From VXOI01 sp965261945 (GTDB lineage: Bacteria; Chloroflexota; Dehalococcoidia; Lucifugimonadales; UBA3495), in the NCBI GenBank assembly GCA_965261945.1, contig CBDHEF010000001.1, forward strand, positions 496,001 to 560,000: a stretch of 64,000 nt of DNA, in the 5' to 3' direction. A program made the translations under genes and the position numbers. How positions within the stretch are numbered: position 1 is the stretch's first letter; the number at the start of each line of letters is the position of its first letter. Positions 17,162-25,829 of the stretch are shown here, one piece after another. The notes beneath the pieces were generated by a model. The model was not told where the DNA came from and searched no databases. It saw only the letters and a list, made by a program, of their open reading frames with translations.

Positions 17162-18277
17162 TTACCCATCGAACCCGTACAGACGGGCGCAGTTGTCCCA
17201 CAGGAACTTGCGCCTGGTATCGTCCGACAGCGGCATCTCCAAGAAGCGGTCCACCGACTGCGGGTACTTGGAGTCGGCGTGGGGGTAGTCGGTGGAGAAG
17301 ACAACATTGTCCTCCAGCCCGAATCGAGGCACGATCTCCGCCGGCTCCTCGTCGCATTCCACCGACAGGTAGCACTGGCGGCGGAAATAGTTGCTCGGTT
17401 CCATCTTCAAGTCGGGGTGGTCGTAGGACGCCGACATTTCGTAATGCTCGTCCAGCCGCCACAGCAACCACGGCGCCCACGAGCAGTTGCCCTCGAGGAA
17501 GGCCACGGTCAGTTCGGGGAACCGCTCCAGGACGCCGCCGCCCACTATGTCCACCACCGCCAGCATCATGCCCATCGGGTGAGTGCAGGTGTGGTACAGC
17601 ATGTGGGTGTCGAAGTTGTCGCCCGGCTGTGGCAGGTTGACTCGTCCGCCCTCGTGGAAGCTGAGCGGCACACCCAGCCGCTGTATCTCGTCCCAAAGCG
17701 GGTCGTAATACGAATCGTGCCAGTTGCGCCCGGCCACCGGGTTGGGCCGCACGAACACCGTCTTGAACCCCAGTTCGTCGACAGCCCGGCGCGCCTCTGC
17801 CACGGCCCCGTCGATGTCCTGGGGAGGGATCATCGCCGCGCCGAACAAACGCCCCGCGCCGCCGCCGCAGAAGTCGGCCAGCCAGTCGTTGTAGGCTCGC
17901 GAGATGGCGGTGGCCAGCGCCGGATCGAGATCGCTGTCCCCCAGGGTGAACAGGCCGCGACTGGGGAAAAGCACGGCGACATCGATGCCCTCGTTGTCCA
18001 TCGCCGTCAACTGCGAGGCGCTGTCCCAGCCACGCTGCTCCGACTCGGCGTAGACGTCCTGCTGGCTGGTCATCAGGGGCGCGATGGCGTTGGAATAGCT
18101 GCGTCCGGGCAGCGGAAAGACATTCTCGCCCACCTGTACGCCCAGGTCGCGCGGATGGCGGCTCGTGCCCTGCGGCGCCCTGTCCCGGAACGCTGGATCA
18201 ATGTAGCGCTCCCACAAATCCGCAGGTTCCACGATGTGCATATCCGAGTCCATGACCCTGAAACCGTTCTTCGCCAT
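17162..18277 (-). CDS. Amidohydrolase family protein (metal-dependent TIM barrel)
   Basis: A 371-residue protein of the amidohydrolase-2 / ACMSD-like type. It opens with FRVMDSDMHIVEPADLW, where D-x-H replaces the usual H-x-H of the first metal site. LSFHEGGR and a later HPMG supply further His ligands, and the C-terminal STDYPHADSKYP is the expected Asp-Pro-His segment. The start at 18277 follows GGAGGCGCG; an upstream ATG would add 56 residues lacking similarity. It likely decarboxylates or hydrolyses a small organic acid. It is followed on the same strand by the end of the Toprim-like gene region (convergent), with only 5 bp between stops. Confidence 0.82.
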   Translation of the reverse strand: MAKNGFRVMDSDMHIVEPADLWERYIDPAFRDRAPQGTSRHPRDLGVQVGENVFPLPGRSYSNAIAPLMTSQQDVYAESEQRGWDSASQLTAMDNEGIDVAVLFPSRGLFTLGDSDLDPALATAISRAYNDWLADFCGGGAGRLFGAAMIPPQDIDGAVAEARRAVDELGFKTVFVRPNPVAGRNWHDSYYDPLWDEIQRLGVPLSFHEGGRVNLPQPGDNFDTHMLYHTCTHPMGMMLAVVDIVGGGVLERFPELTVAFLEGNCSWAPWLLWRLDEHYEMSASYDHPDLKMEPSNYFRRQCYLSVECDEEPAEIVPRFGLEDNVVFSTDYPHADSKYPQSVDRFLEMPLSDDTRRKFLWDNCARLYGFDG

Positions 18278-18532
18278 CGAGCGCGCCTCCTGCCGCCGGG
18301 GTGATTGCTGGTAATACGATGATAGCAGATGCGGGCGAGAGCAAGCGTTTATCCTGCCCGGCCACTGTGATAACCTGGATTTAGACACTATCTCAAGTCG
18401 CGACATAGCACTCAACCCGTCAATCCCGCGAAGACTGGAATCCACGAAGACTGGAATCTTCGGGCTTTGGTCAGCGATGCCGGAATATCCATAACAGGAG
18501 GGCCAGTTGACTTTGAGATGGTTCCTAAGAAT

Positions 18533-18567
18533 ACAGGCCCCGGGAGCGAATCGCTCCCGGGGCCTGA
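18533..18567 (-). terminator. Hairpin terminator downstream of quinone reductase gene
   Basis: A perfect 14-bp stem, GGCCCCGGGAGCGA and its complement with a one-base loop, 25 bp beyond the stop codon. On the minus strand it is followed by TGTATTCTT, a weak T-rich tail. Confidence 0.6.
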
Positions 18568-18589
18568 TCGCTTTCGGTCAGTGCCCCGT

Positions 18590-19570
18590 CTACCCCTCGC
18601 CCACGTCCACGATGACGTTGCCGATGGCGCCGCCCTCCACGGCCCGGTGGGCCTGCGCCACCTGCTCCAGCGGGAAGTGCGGGCCGACCAGATGGGTCAG
18701 TGCGCCCGCCTCCAGCCACGCAGTGATGTCGGCGATGGCGGCTTCCTTGGCTGGTTCCGGCATATCGTAGACCAGCACGTTGCGAACCACCGTATTGCTC
18801 CGCCGGAATTGCAGCGGCGCCGGCGGCTGCTGTCCCGTACCGGCGGCGTAGATTGCCACCACCCCGGACGACTTCAGCACCTCGCGGGTAACCGGGAAGT
18901 TGGCCGCGAAGTCCACCTCAACAATGTGGTCAACGCCCCCTCCCCCGGTGATGTCCATGATTCGGGCCGTGACATCCTCGGTGCGATAGTTGATGGTGTG
19001 GTCAGCGCCCGCTGCCCTGGCGATTCCCGCCTTGTGGTCGGAACTGATGGTGCTGATGACCGTGGCCCCGGTCAGCTTGGCTTCCTGTACTGCGTAGTGG
19101 CCCACGGCCCCGGCGCCTCCGGGCACCAGCACGACTTTGCCGTCCAGCGGCCCGTCGGCGAACAGGCAGCGATGAGCCGTCATGGCCGGAACCCCCAGGC
19201 AGGCCCCCTGCGCGAAACTGACGGAATCGGGCATAGCCACCACATGGCCCGACGGTTGCACCGTATACTCCGCCGCCGACCCGAAGGGCCGCCCGAACTG
19301 CGACTCGAAGAGCCACACCCGCTCACCCACCCGCGACTCCGGCACACCGGGGCCAACGCGGTCAATAACGCCCGCGCCGTCTTGGTGCGGAATGACGCGG
19401 GGAAAGCCAATGCGGGCAGTCAGACCGGCGCGCCGCTTCCAGTCCGAGGGATTAACGCCCGACGATACGACCCGAATCCGCACCTCGCCCGGCCTTGGCT
19501 CCGGGTCGGGCATCTCCCCCACCTGCATTATCTCGGCGGGGCCATTCTGTTCGTACCAGGCTGCTTTCAT
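18590..19570 (-). CDS. NADPH:quinone oxidoreductase-like MDR protein
   Basis: A 326-residue zinc-free medium-chain dehydrogenase/reductase. The N-terminal GroES-like part reads MKAAWYEQNGPAEIMQVGE, then SSGVNPSDWKRRAG, both typical of QOR. The cofactor domain has VLVPGGAGAVGHYAVQ for NADPH binding. The zinc ligands of true alcohol dehydrogenases are absent. The start at 19570 is chosen for its GGAGTC box; the ATG 21 bases upstream has none. Substrates are probably quinones or alpha,beta-unsaturated carbonyls. The gene lies between two other catabolic oxidoreductase genes on the same strand, separated by a palindromic repeat. Confidence 0.85.
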   Translation of the reverse strand: MKAAWYEQNGPAEIMQVGEMPDPEPRPGEVRIRVVSSGVNPSDWKRRAGLTARIGFPRVIPHQDGAGVIDRVGPGVPESRVGERVWLFESQFGRPFGSAAEYTVQPSGHVVAMPDSVSFAQGACLGVPAMTAHRCLFADGPLDGKVVLVPGGAGAVGHYAVQEAKLTGATVISTISSDHKAGIARAAGADHTINYRTEDVTARIMDITGGGGVDHIVEVDFAANFPVTREVLKSSGVVAIYAAGTGQQPPAPLQFRRSNTVVRNVLVYDMPEPAKEAAIADITAWLEAGALTHLVGPHFPLEQVAQAHRAVEGGAIGNVIVDVGEG

Positions 19571-19591
19571 GTTTGACTCCGTGCTAAACAT

Positions 19592-19618
19592 AGGGGCGCA
19601 CAGCAGTGCGCCACTGCA
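19592..19618. repeat. Palindromic repeat family B
   Basis: AGGGGCGCAC, a short loop, GTGCGCCACTGCA: same family as the copy at 11858-11885, with one mismatch in the stem. Confidence 0.75.
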
Positions 19619-19649
19619 CGTATCCTGAATAGAATCGTACCGGGCGAGG

Positions 19650-20819
19650 CTAGTTGGCTCGCGCGGCGTAGTCGGCCTTGGCGCGGTCTATGGCGGCAGC
19701 GCGCCCCGACTTGAGCGTATCCCGGCGCTCGTAGGCCCACTGGTTGGACCCGGCTGTGCTGGCCGTGGTGCCCTGGAAGGCGGGCATGACGTAGCGTGCC
19801 ATCAGCTCGTAGCTGTGCATCACATGCTCGCGCTTGGCCCAGTCGATGGCCTGCACCATGAAGCCGCCGAAGCCGCCGCTGCGCTCCTCCAGCCGCTTGA
19901 TCCCTTCGATGCAATCGTCAGGGGTGCCGATGATCCAGGATCCCCTTTCGTCCATCACTTCGATAATGTCTTCCAGCGGCCCGTCGACAATGGCGTCGCG
20001 GCCCATGGTGTGCTCGAAGTATTCCCGCTGGTAGCGTCCGGCGCCGACGCGGGCCTGCTTCATTGCTTCCTTTTTGGTTTCGGCCAGATGCACCGGCAGC
20101 ACCAGCCGCCAGTCGTCGCGGTTCATCGTTTGGCCGTGCTCTGCCGCCGATGTTTCGGCGATGTCCCACAGGCTGCGCAGGTCGGATTCGGGGGCGCCCG
20201 GGTCGCGCGGCACAGTGATGGTCAGCACCGCTGCGCCGTACTTGCCGGCCAATGCCACGCCTGACGGCGACTGCACCGAGGCAACCGCAATGGGCATACG
20301 TGGCTTGGTGTAGGGGCGCAGTTGCAACATCGCCTCACGAAGCGTGAACCAGTCGCTTTCGTAGGTGATCGGCTCGGTCTCGGTCATCAGTCGCAGCACC
20401 ATGCCGAAGCCCTCATCCATCCGCAGCCGTTGCACACTGGGATCGATGCCCATCATATAGGCGTCGCCGGGCAGCGCCCCCGGCCCGACGCCCAGCATCA
20501 CCCGCCCGTGGGTCATGTGGTCAAGCTGCACCATGCGGTTGGCGACGTTGAAGGGATGGTGATAGGGGATGCTGATGACGCCGGTGCCCAGCTTGATATG
20601 CTTGGTGCGGTCGGCGGCCACGCCAATGAAAATCTCCGGCGAGGAGATGGTCTCCCAGCCCGCGCTGTGATGCTCGCCAATCCAGGCCTCGTCAAAGCCC
20701 AGGGAATCGAGCCACTGTACCAACTCCAGGTCCCGGTCCAAGGCCAGGGTAGGATTCTCACCCACCCGGTGGAAGGGACCCATGAAAATTCCGAATTTCA
20801 TACGTTCAGGCAAAGCCAT
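19650..20819 (-). CDS. LLM-class flavin-dependent monooxygenase (limonene monooxygenase-like)
   Basis: A 389-residue luciferase-like monooxygenase. KFGIFMGPFHRVGENP opens the barrel, and LGFDEAWIGEHHSAGWE carries the paired histidines conserved in bacterial luciferase and limonene 1,2-monooxygenase relatives. ERMVQLDHMTHGR-like and GVGPGALPGDAYMMG follow. It needs FMNH2 from a separate reductase and inserts one oxygen into a hydrophobic substrate. Its length fits the long LLM subgroup. This is the second LLM protein of the window (the other is at 10932), in line with the expanded paralogue family of SAR202-type bacteria. Confidence 0.83.
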   Translation of the reverse strand: MALPERMKFGIFMGPFHRVGENPTLALDRDLELVQWLDSLGFDEAWIGEHHSAGWETISSPEIFIGVAADRTKHIKLGTGVISIPYHHPFNVANRMVQLDHMTHGRVMLGVGPGALPGDAYMMGIDPSVQRLRMDEGFGMVLRLMTETEPITYESDWFTLREAMLQLRPYTKPRMPIAVASVQSPSGVALAGKYGAAVLTITVPRDPGAPESDLRSLWDIAETSAAEHGQTMNRDDWRLVLPVHLAETKKEAMKQARVGAGRYQREYFEHTMGRDAIVDGPLEDIIEVMDERGSWIIGTPDDCIEGIKRLEERSGGFGGFMVQAIDWAKREHVMHSYELMARYVMPAFQGTTASTAGSNQWAYERRDTLKSGRAAAIDRAKADYAARAN

Positions 20820-20910
20820 GCTATTACACTCCTAAACTAACACTTACCGCGATGCCGTAATTATAGCCCCCATGCCCGTTCGATGCCAACGAATGCCTGC
20901 CAGCGCCCAA

Positions 20911-21730
20911 GACGATTGCAAAGTTGCGGAGGGACGATTGCAAAGTTGCGGAGGTAAGTATACAAAGACAGGGAAGTGAGATATGGGAGTGTGCGGATAT
21001 GGAGGCGGCGGAATCTCTGTTCGGATGTTTGGAGCAGGCGCCGGATCCCAGGAGGGCCAGATGGGTCAGACATCCCTTTCAGGCCATCCTCCGGCTGACC
21101 CTGCTGGGCTTGGCTTGTGGTCAGACCAACATGGCCCACATCGCCCTCTTCGCCAGGATGCACTGGCCAGAACTGAAGGAGCCTTTGGGCTTTGTGCGGG
21201 ACCATCCGCCCCACGCCACCACCATCTCCCGCGCCCTGGCCGGAGTCTCCTGTGAGCAGTTGCAGGGCGCCCTGACGGGGTGGGTGGCCCGGGTGGTGGC
21301 GGACCAGGATGTGAACGCCTCGGTGGACGGCAAGTGGGCCAGGCAGTCCGAGGACGGCAACGGCAATCCCCTGGTGATGGTGAACGTGCTGGCCCACGAC
21401 CTGAAGCTGTGCCTGGCCCAGTGGCCGGCATCGGAGAAACGGCGCGAACCCGGGGTGTTGCGGGAACAACTGGGGCCACTGTTCGAGCGCTATCCCGGTC
21501 TGAAACTGCTGACCATGAACGCTCTCTATGCGGAGCGGGACTTGTGCCAGGCCATCGTGAGCCACGGACGGGACTACCTGGTGCGCATCAAGGGGAACCA
21601 ACGCCCTGCGCCCGGCAGGATGGTTTCCCATCCGGATGTCCATGCCCCTGCGAGCCAGGACCTGCGCCTTCCGCCCGACCCAGACCATCGCCCGCCTCCG
21701 CGGCCAAATCTCCTGACTTTGCAATCGTCC
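20911..21730 (+). mobile_element. ISAs1-family element, internally deleted (copy 1)
   Basis: Bounded by inverted ends sharing GGACGATTGCAAAGT: left at 20932 onward, right as the complement ending at 21730. The left end is preceded by an exact tandem copy of 22 bp (20911-20932 repeated at 20933-20954). The transposase lacks its C-terminal third, so the element cannot move by itself. Confidence 0.75.
20999..21730 (+). pseudogene. ISAs1-family transposase, truncated, catalytic Asp replaced
   Basis: The start MEAAESLFGCLEQAPDPR at 20999 is followed by normal ISAs1/H-repeat transposase sequence (HPFQAILRLTLLGLACG, then VDGKW with the first catalytic Asp) up to DYLVRIKGNQ at about 21600. There the homology stops and the frame runs into the right end. 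The second catalytic residue is changed: LTMNALYAERD instead of the family D-ALYAQRE seen in copy 2 (VVTGDALYAQRE). The distal catalytic Glu region is absent. The protein cannot be an active transposase. Truncation presumably came from an internal deletion that retained the right terminal repeat. Confidence 0.8.
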
Positions 21731-21815
21731 CGCCGCCACTCCAGCAACGCTTGACGCCCCTTCGCCTGCGTCTCTACAATCGCTTTGGCCATATTGACCG
21801 GGATGCGATGATATT

Positions 21816-23051
21816 TTGCCTGTGAATTCACCCCATGAGGGCGCCCTTCTGCCTCCGTACCGCGTTCTGGACCTGAGCGGCCCGGAGGCGGTGTTCTGCG
21901 GCAAACTGCTGGCCGACTACGGGGCCGACGTGGTGCGGGTGGAGCCGCCCGGCGGGGACTCATCCCGTGCCCGGGCGCCATTTGTTGGGGACGAAGAGGG
22001 GCCGGAACGCAGCCTATACTTTCTCTTCTACAACACCAACAAACGTGCCATAACCCTCGATTTGGAATCAGAGCGGGGACGGGAGTTATTCCGGCGTTTG
22101 GCGGCTCAGGCAGACGTGATTGTGGAGAGCTTTCCTGTCGGATTCATGGAGTCGCTGGGGTTGGGATACGATGCTTTGCGCCTGATCAATCCCGGTATCG
22201 TGATGGCGTCGGTTACGCCCTTCGGCCAGACCGGGCCGTGGAAGGACTACAAGTCTTCCGACCTGATTGCCCTCGCCGCCAGCGGGTTCATGCAAATAAC
22301 CGGCGAACCCGACGGGCCACCGATGCGGCAAGGCAACGACCAATCGCACTTTCCGGGAGCGCAATTCGCCGCCGCGTCCATCCTGGCGGCCCTGTATCAC
22401 CGCGACTTCGGCAATGGCGAGGGACAGCACATCGACGTGTCGTTGCAGGAAGCGCTGATCACCTACTACACCGACGCGCATCCCGCCCTCGCCTGGGAGC
22501 TGCTCGGCCAGAACGTCACCCGCGTCGGGGCCACTTCGACGCTGGTTATTCCGCTGGGCGCCTACCCCAGCGCCGACGGCTGGATTTCCGCCGGAATCAT
22601 CACCCCCCGCGAGTGGGATACGCTGGCCGAGTGGATTTACGAGGTCACCAGCAACGAAGAAGTGCTGAACGACGCCTATCGCGGCGGCAATCAGGACCGG
22701 GCGCCCTACAACGACATAATCACCGCGCTGGTCATAGACTTTACTACCCGTTTCACCAGCGAGTACCTGTTCCATGAGGGCCAACGCCGAAACTTGGTGT
22801 TCATCCCGGTCAACACAGTCTCCGACCTGCTGGCCGACCCCCAGCTCGAGGCCAGCAACTTCTGGTTCGGCCTCGACCATCCGGAGACCGGAACGCTCCA
22901 GTATCCGCTGGGCGTGTTTGACAGCGAGGAGGTCTCACCGGCCGCCAACCCGGCCCCCCGGCTGGGGCAGGACAACAACGCCATCTACGCCGGCGAGCTG
23001 GGCCTGTCAGCAGAAATTTTGGAATCGCTGCGCCACGACGGAGTAATCTAA
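21816..23051 (+). CDS. CaiB/BaiF family CoA-transferase
   Basis: A 411-residue class III CoA-transferase. YRVLDLSGPEAVFCGKLLADYGADVVRVEPP is the N-terminal Rossmann-like signature, and NKRAITLDLESERGRELF and GQHIDVSLQEAL are also characteristic. The family Asp that forms the aspartyl-CoA anhydride is not placed with confidence: the usual site reads YDALRLINPGIVMASVTPFGQTGP with a nearby DLIALAASG. The start is uncertain, TTG 21816 or GTG 21822; neither has a clear ribosome-binding site, because the ISAs1 remnant lies just upstream and may have changed the promoter region. It heads a run with a second CaiB/BaiF and a crotonase. Confidence 0.82.
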   Translation: MPVNSPHEGALLPPYRVLDLSGPEAVFCGKLLADYGADVVRVEPPGGDSSRARAPFVGDEEGPERSLYFLFYNTNKRAITLDLESERGRELFRRLAAQADVIVESFPVGFMESLGLGYDALRLINPGIVMASVTPFGQTGPWKDYKSSDLIALAASGFMQITGEPDGPPMRQGNDQSHFPGAQFAAASILAALYHRDFGNGEGQHIDVSLQEALITYYTDAHPALAWELLGQNVTRVGATSTLVIPLGAYPSADGWISAGIITPREWDTLAEWIYEVTSNEEVLNDAYRGGNQDRAPYNDIITALVIDFTTRFTSEYLFHEGQRRNLVFIPVNTVSDLLADPQLEASNFWFGLDHPETGTLQYPLGVFDSEEVSPAANPAPRLGQDNNAIYAGELGLSAEILESLRHDGVI

Positions 23052-23065
23052 AGACTATCCTAAAA

Positions 23066-23102
23066 CTCCCTCTCCCCCTGGGAGAGGGCTGGGGTGAGGG
23101 CG
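23066..23102. repeat. REP-like family A palindrome (inverse orientation)
   Basis: CTCCCTCTCCCCCTGGGAG followed by AGGGCTGGGGTGAGGGCG. It fills most of the 93-bp gap between two CoA-transferase genes. Confidence 0.75.
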
Positions 23103-23144
23103 TCCCCAGAGGGCGAGAAGGCCGTTTCTCTAGGCGGAAATTTA

Positions 23145-24368
23145 ATGAAAGAAAAAGCGTTGGCAGGCATCCGGGTGCTGGAATTGGGGCCTTACGTGGC
23201 CCTGCCCCTGACCGGGCGCATCCTGGCATCCCTAGGCGCCGAGGTCATCAAAGTCGAGACCAACAAGGTTCTGGACGAGATGGCCTTCATCCCCGCCTGG
23301 TCGAGAGGAGCGGGTCAGCCCGACTTCCAGCGGGCCAAGAAACGTGTGTCCATTGACGTGCGCACTCCCGGCGGCCTTGAGGTGTTCCGGGAACTGGTCA
23401 AGGTCAGCGACGTGTTCATGACCAACTTCCGGCGCAACATCCTCGACCGATGGGGCATAGACTTCCCGGCGGTCAGGGAACTACGCCCTGACATCATCCT
23501 GATGTGGCAGACCGGGCTGGGCGGCATCGGGCCGTACTACACCTACAAGTCTTACGGGATCCTGGTGCAGCACATGGGCGGGGTGTCGCTGATGACCGGC
23601 GACGAGGGAGAGCCGCCCTCGGCCATTAACACCTCCTATTCCGACTACCACACCGGAGTGTTCCAGCCGTCGGCCATCATCGGCGCGTTGATGCGGCGGC
23701 GGATGACCGGGCTGCCCGCAACCATGGAGTCGTCGATTTTCAAGTCCGGCGCGGTTACCGCCGGGCCTGCCATCCTTGACTTCCAGGTCAGCGGGCGGAT
23801 GCCGCAGCGCATAGCCAACCGCAGTACCGAAAGCGCCCCCCAAGGCGTTTATCAATGCCAGGGTGATGACCGTTGGTGCGCCATCGCGGTGCAGAACGAA
23901 GAGCAGTGGACCGGGTTCTGCCGCGTCCTGGGCAACCCCGGCTGGTGCGATGAGCCTGACTTCACCACCGTCGGGAGCAGGCTGGCCAACCAGGACAGGC
24001 TGGATGCGCTTATCGGCGAGTGGACGGCGCAGCAGAAAGCGGATGACGTGATGGAGCGGATGCAAGCCCAGGGCGTCCCGGCCAGCATTGTTTCGCAGGG
24101 CGACGACCTGTACGCCAGCGAACATTTGAAGGCGCGTGATTTCTACCGCCCCTCTCCCTACTACGTGGCCGAACGGGGTACCCCGGCCTGGGAATGGGAG
24201 AAGCGCGACAGTCTGGCGTGGACTACGCCGGCGAGGCTCTCGGAAACGCCGATGGAGTTCGGGCATTACAGCAATGTTGGCGAGGACAACGACTATGTGT
24301 TCCGTGAAGTGCTGGGTATGCCTGAGTCCGAGATTGAATCGCTCATGGAAAGCGGGGCCCTTTACTGA
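23145..24368 (+). CDS. CaiB/BaiF family CoA-transferase (second copy)
   Basis: A 407-residue class III CoA-transferase, distinct from its upstream paralogue. LAGIRVLELGPYVALPLTGR opens the fold, ASLGAEVIKVE is the standard strand-turn, and FQRAKKRVSIDVRTPGGLEV follows. SYSDYHTGVFQPSAIIGAL contains the aspartate (SDYHTG, family xDxxTG) that forms the covalent acyl intermediate. The start at 23145 has only GGCGGAAA upstream. With the neighbouring CoA-transferase and crotonase it could form the CoA-activation part of a catabolic route for carnitine-like, oxalate-like or aromatic acids; the substrate is not identifiable. Confidence 0.85.
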   Translation: MKEKALAGIRVLELGPYVALPLTGRILASLGAEVIKVETNKVLDEMAFIPAWSRGAGQPDFQRAKKRVSIDVRTPGGLEVFRELVKVSDVFMTNFRRNILDRWGIDFPAVRELRPDIILMWQTGLGGIGPYYTYKSYGILVQHMGGVSLMTGDEGEPPSAINTSYSDYHTGVFQPSAIIGALMRRRMTGLPATMESSIFKSGAVTAGPAILDFQVSGRMPQRIANRSTESAPQGVYQCQGDDRWCAIAVQNEEQWTGFCRVLGNPGWCDEPDFTTVGSRLANQDRLDALIGEWTAQQKADDVMERMQAQGVPASIVSQGDDLYASEHLKARDFYRPSPYYVAERGTPAWEWEKRDSLAWTTPARLSETPMEFGHYSNVGEDNDYVFREVLGMPESEIESLMESGALY

Positions 24369-24388
24369 ACGGTGAATCGCCAGGGGAC

Positions 24389-24422
24389 GCCCTCACCCTA
24401 ACCCTCTCCCAGAGGGAGAGGG
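24389..24422. repeat. REP-like family A palindrome
   Basis: CGCCCTCACCCTAACCCTCT then CCCAGAGGGAGAGGG. Same orientation and near-consensus; placed between the CoA-transferase stop and the crotonase start. Confidence 0.8.
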
Positions 24423-24446
24423 AACTTTCTTTCCGGGATATTTGAA

Positions 24447-25247
24447 ATGGTTGATTACAGCGGCTATCAGGACTTGCTGATCGAGAAAAACGACGGCATC
24501 GCCCTTCTGACGATGAACCGCCCGGAGGTGTTCAACGCCACCGGGTTCGCGCTGCACAACGAACTCTCGCGGGTGTGGCTGGACCTGGGGCAGGACCCGG
24601 AGGTGCGGGTTGCAGTCATCACCGGCGCGGGCAACGCCTTCTCCGCAGGCGGCGATTTCGACATGATCGAGCAGTCCATCGGCAACGCCGAGGTCATCGC
24701 CGGCACCATGCAGGAAGCTCGCGACATCGTTCACAACATGATCAACCTGGACAAGCCGGTCATCTCGGCCATCAATGGCGTCGCCGTAGGCGCAGGGCTT
24801 GCGGTGGCGCTGCTGGCCGACATCTCGATAGCGTCGGAGCGGGCGCGTTTCACCGACGGCCACGTGCGCCTGGGCGTCGCCGCGGGCGGCCACGCCGCGG
24901 TCATCTGGCCGTTGCTCATCGGCATGGCCAAGGCCAAGTATTACCTGTTGACCTGCGAGTTTATGGACGGCGCGGAGGCGGAACGGCTGGGGCTGGTCAG
25001 CCTGGTGGTGCCTCACGACGAACTGATGGAGCGGGCGATGGGGGTGGCCCGCAAGCTGGCCTCCGGCTCCCAGCCCGCCCTGCGCTACACCAAGCGTTCG
25101 CTGAATCAGTGGCTCCGCATGGCGGAGCACACCGCCTTCGACTACTCGCTGGCCCTCGAAATGCTCAACTTCTTCGGCCCCGACGTCCGCGAGGGGCTGG
25201 ATTCCGTCCGCCAGAAGCGCGACCCGGACTTCCCGTCGGCGCGTTAG
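24447..25247 (+). CDS. Enoyl-CoA hydratase/isomerase (crotonase) family protein
   Basis: A 266-residue crotonase-fold protein. ITGAGNAFSAGGDFDMIE and INGVAVGAGLAVALLADI form the CoA-binding oxyanion hole. In the active-site segment RFTDGHVRLGVAAGG, the glutamates of classical enoyl-CoA hydratase are missing (His where PE is expected, Tyr in AKYYLLT). The activity may therefore be another crotonase reaction, such as isomerase or C-C hydrolase. It lies 78 bp after the second CaiB/BaiF gene and probably shares its transcript. Its stop codon overlaps the convergent CopD-like gene by four bases. Confidence 0.82.
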   Translation: MVDYSGYQDLLIEKNDGIALLTMNRPEVFNATGFALHNELSRVWLDLGQDPEVRVAVITGAGNAFSAGGDFDMIEQSIGNAEVIAGTMQEARDIVHNMINLDKPVISAINGVAVGAGLAVALLADISIASERARFTDGHVRLGVAAGGHAAVIWPLLIGMAKAKYYLLTCEFMDGAEAERLGLVSLVVPHDELMERAMGVARKLASGSQPALRYTKRSLNQWLRMAEHTAFDYSLALEMLNFFGPDVREGLDSVRQKRDPDFPSAR

Positions 25248-25732
25248 GGCCGCGTCATCACAACCGCCAGCGCCACCACTGCCAGCGCCAGCAGCAGGTT
25301 GACGCGCGCCGCCCACTGAACAAACAGCCGCGCCGGGCCGGTGGGCAGCGGCGCGCCGGACGACCGGGCCGCTTCCAGCCGGTCCATCATCCGCGGCCCC
25401 AGCCAGAAGTCGTGGGCCAGACTGAGCAGTATCACGATGATGAACAGCCCGGTTTTCATCTGGAGATACTGGACAAAGTGGCTGTCTCCGCCGAAGAATG
25501 TTTCTGGCCGGATGCCCCATTGCGTCCAGGCCAGGTAGCCCCCGGTGACCGCCAGCACGACCATCGAGGCCCAGGCCACCGGCACGAACTTCTTGGCCGC
25601 GTCGCGCAGCACAGCGAACCCCACCCCGGTGTCTCTGCGGGCCAGCGGCGCCATCACCATGGACAGGAACAGCATCCCGCCCAGCCAGGTTATGGCGGAT
25701 ATGACGTGGATGTAGACGATGGCTTGGTACAT
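25244..25732 (-). CDS. CopD-like four-helix membrane protein
   Basis: A 162-residue integral membrane protein with four predicted helices (about 4-28, 48-70, 90-112, 135-158). IHVISAITWLGGMLFLS at the N-terminus, with the His in the first helix, and later AHDFWLGPRMM resemble the CopD / copper-resistance D and related heme-binding families. It could bind copper or heme in the membrane, but ligands beyond the two histidines are not obvious. The stop overlaps the end of the convergent crotonase gene by four bases. A family A palindrome lies upstream. Confidence 0.6.
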   Translation of the reverse strand: MYQAIVYIHVISAITWLGGMLFLSMVMAPLARRDTGVGFAVLRDAAKKFVPVAWASMVVLAVTGGYLAWTQWGIRPETFFGGDSHFVQYLQMKTGLFIIVILLSLAHDFWLGPRMMDRLEAARSSGAPLPTGPARLFVQWAARVNLLLALAVVALAVVMTRP

Positions 25733-25758
25733 CTTCTGTTGCCTTTGCCTCCGGCTTT

Positions 25759-25797
25759 CACCCTCACCCTAAACCCTCTCCCTCAAGGGAGAGGGGA
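25759..25797. repeat. REP-like family A palindrome
   Basis: ACCCTCACCCTAAACCCTCT followed by CCCTCAAGGGAGAGGGG: near-consensus copy between two minus-strand genes. Confidence 0.8.
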
Positions 25798-25829
25798 TTT
25801 GCGGGGGCTTCGTCCATTGAGGGGGATTT

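Noticed and set aside
10885..25797. CRISPR array made from the recurring CCCTCACCCTAACCC segments
   Set aside because: Copies are kilobases apart, in both orientations, without spacers of constant length.
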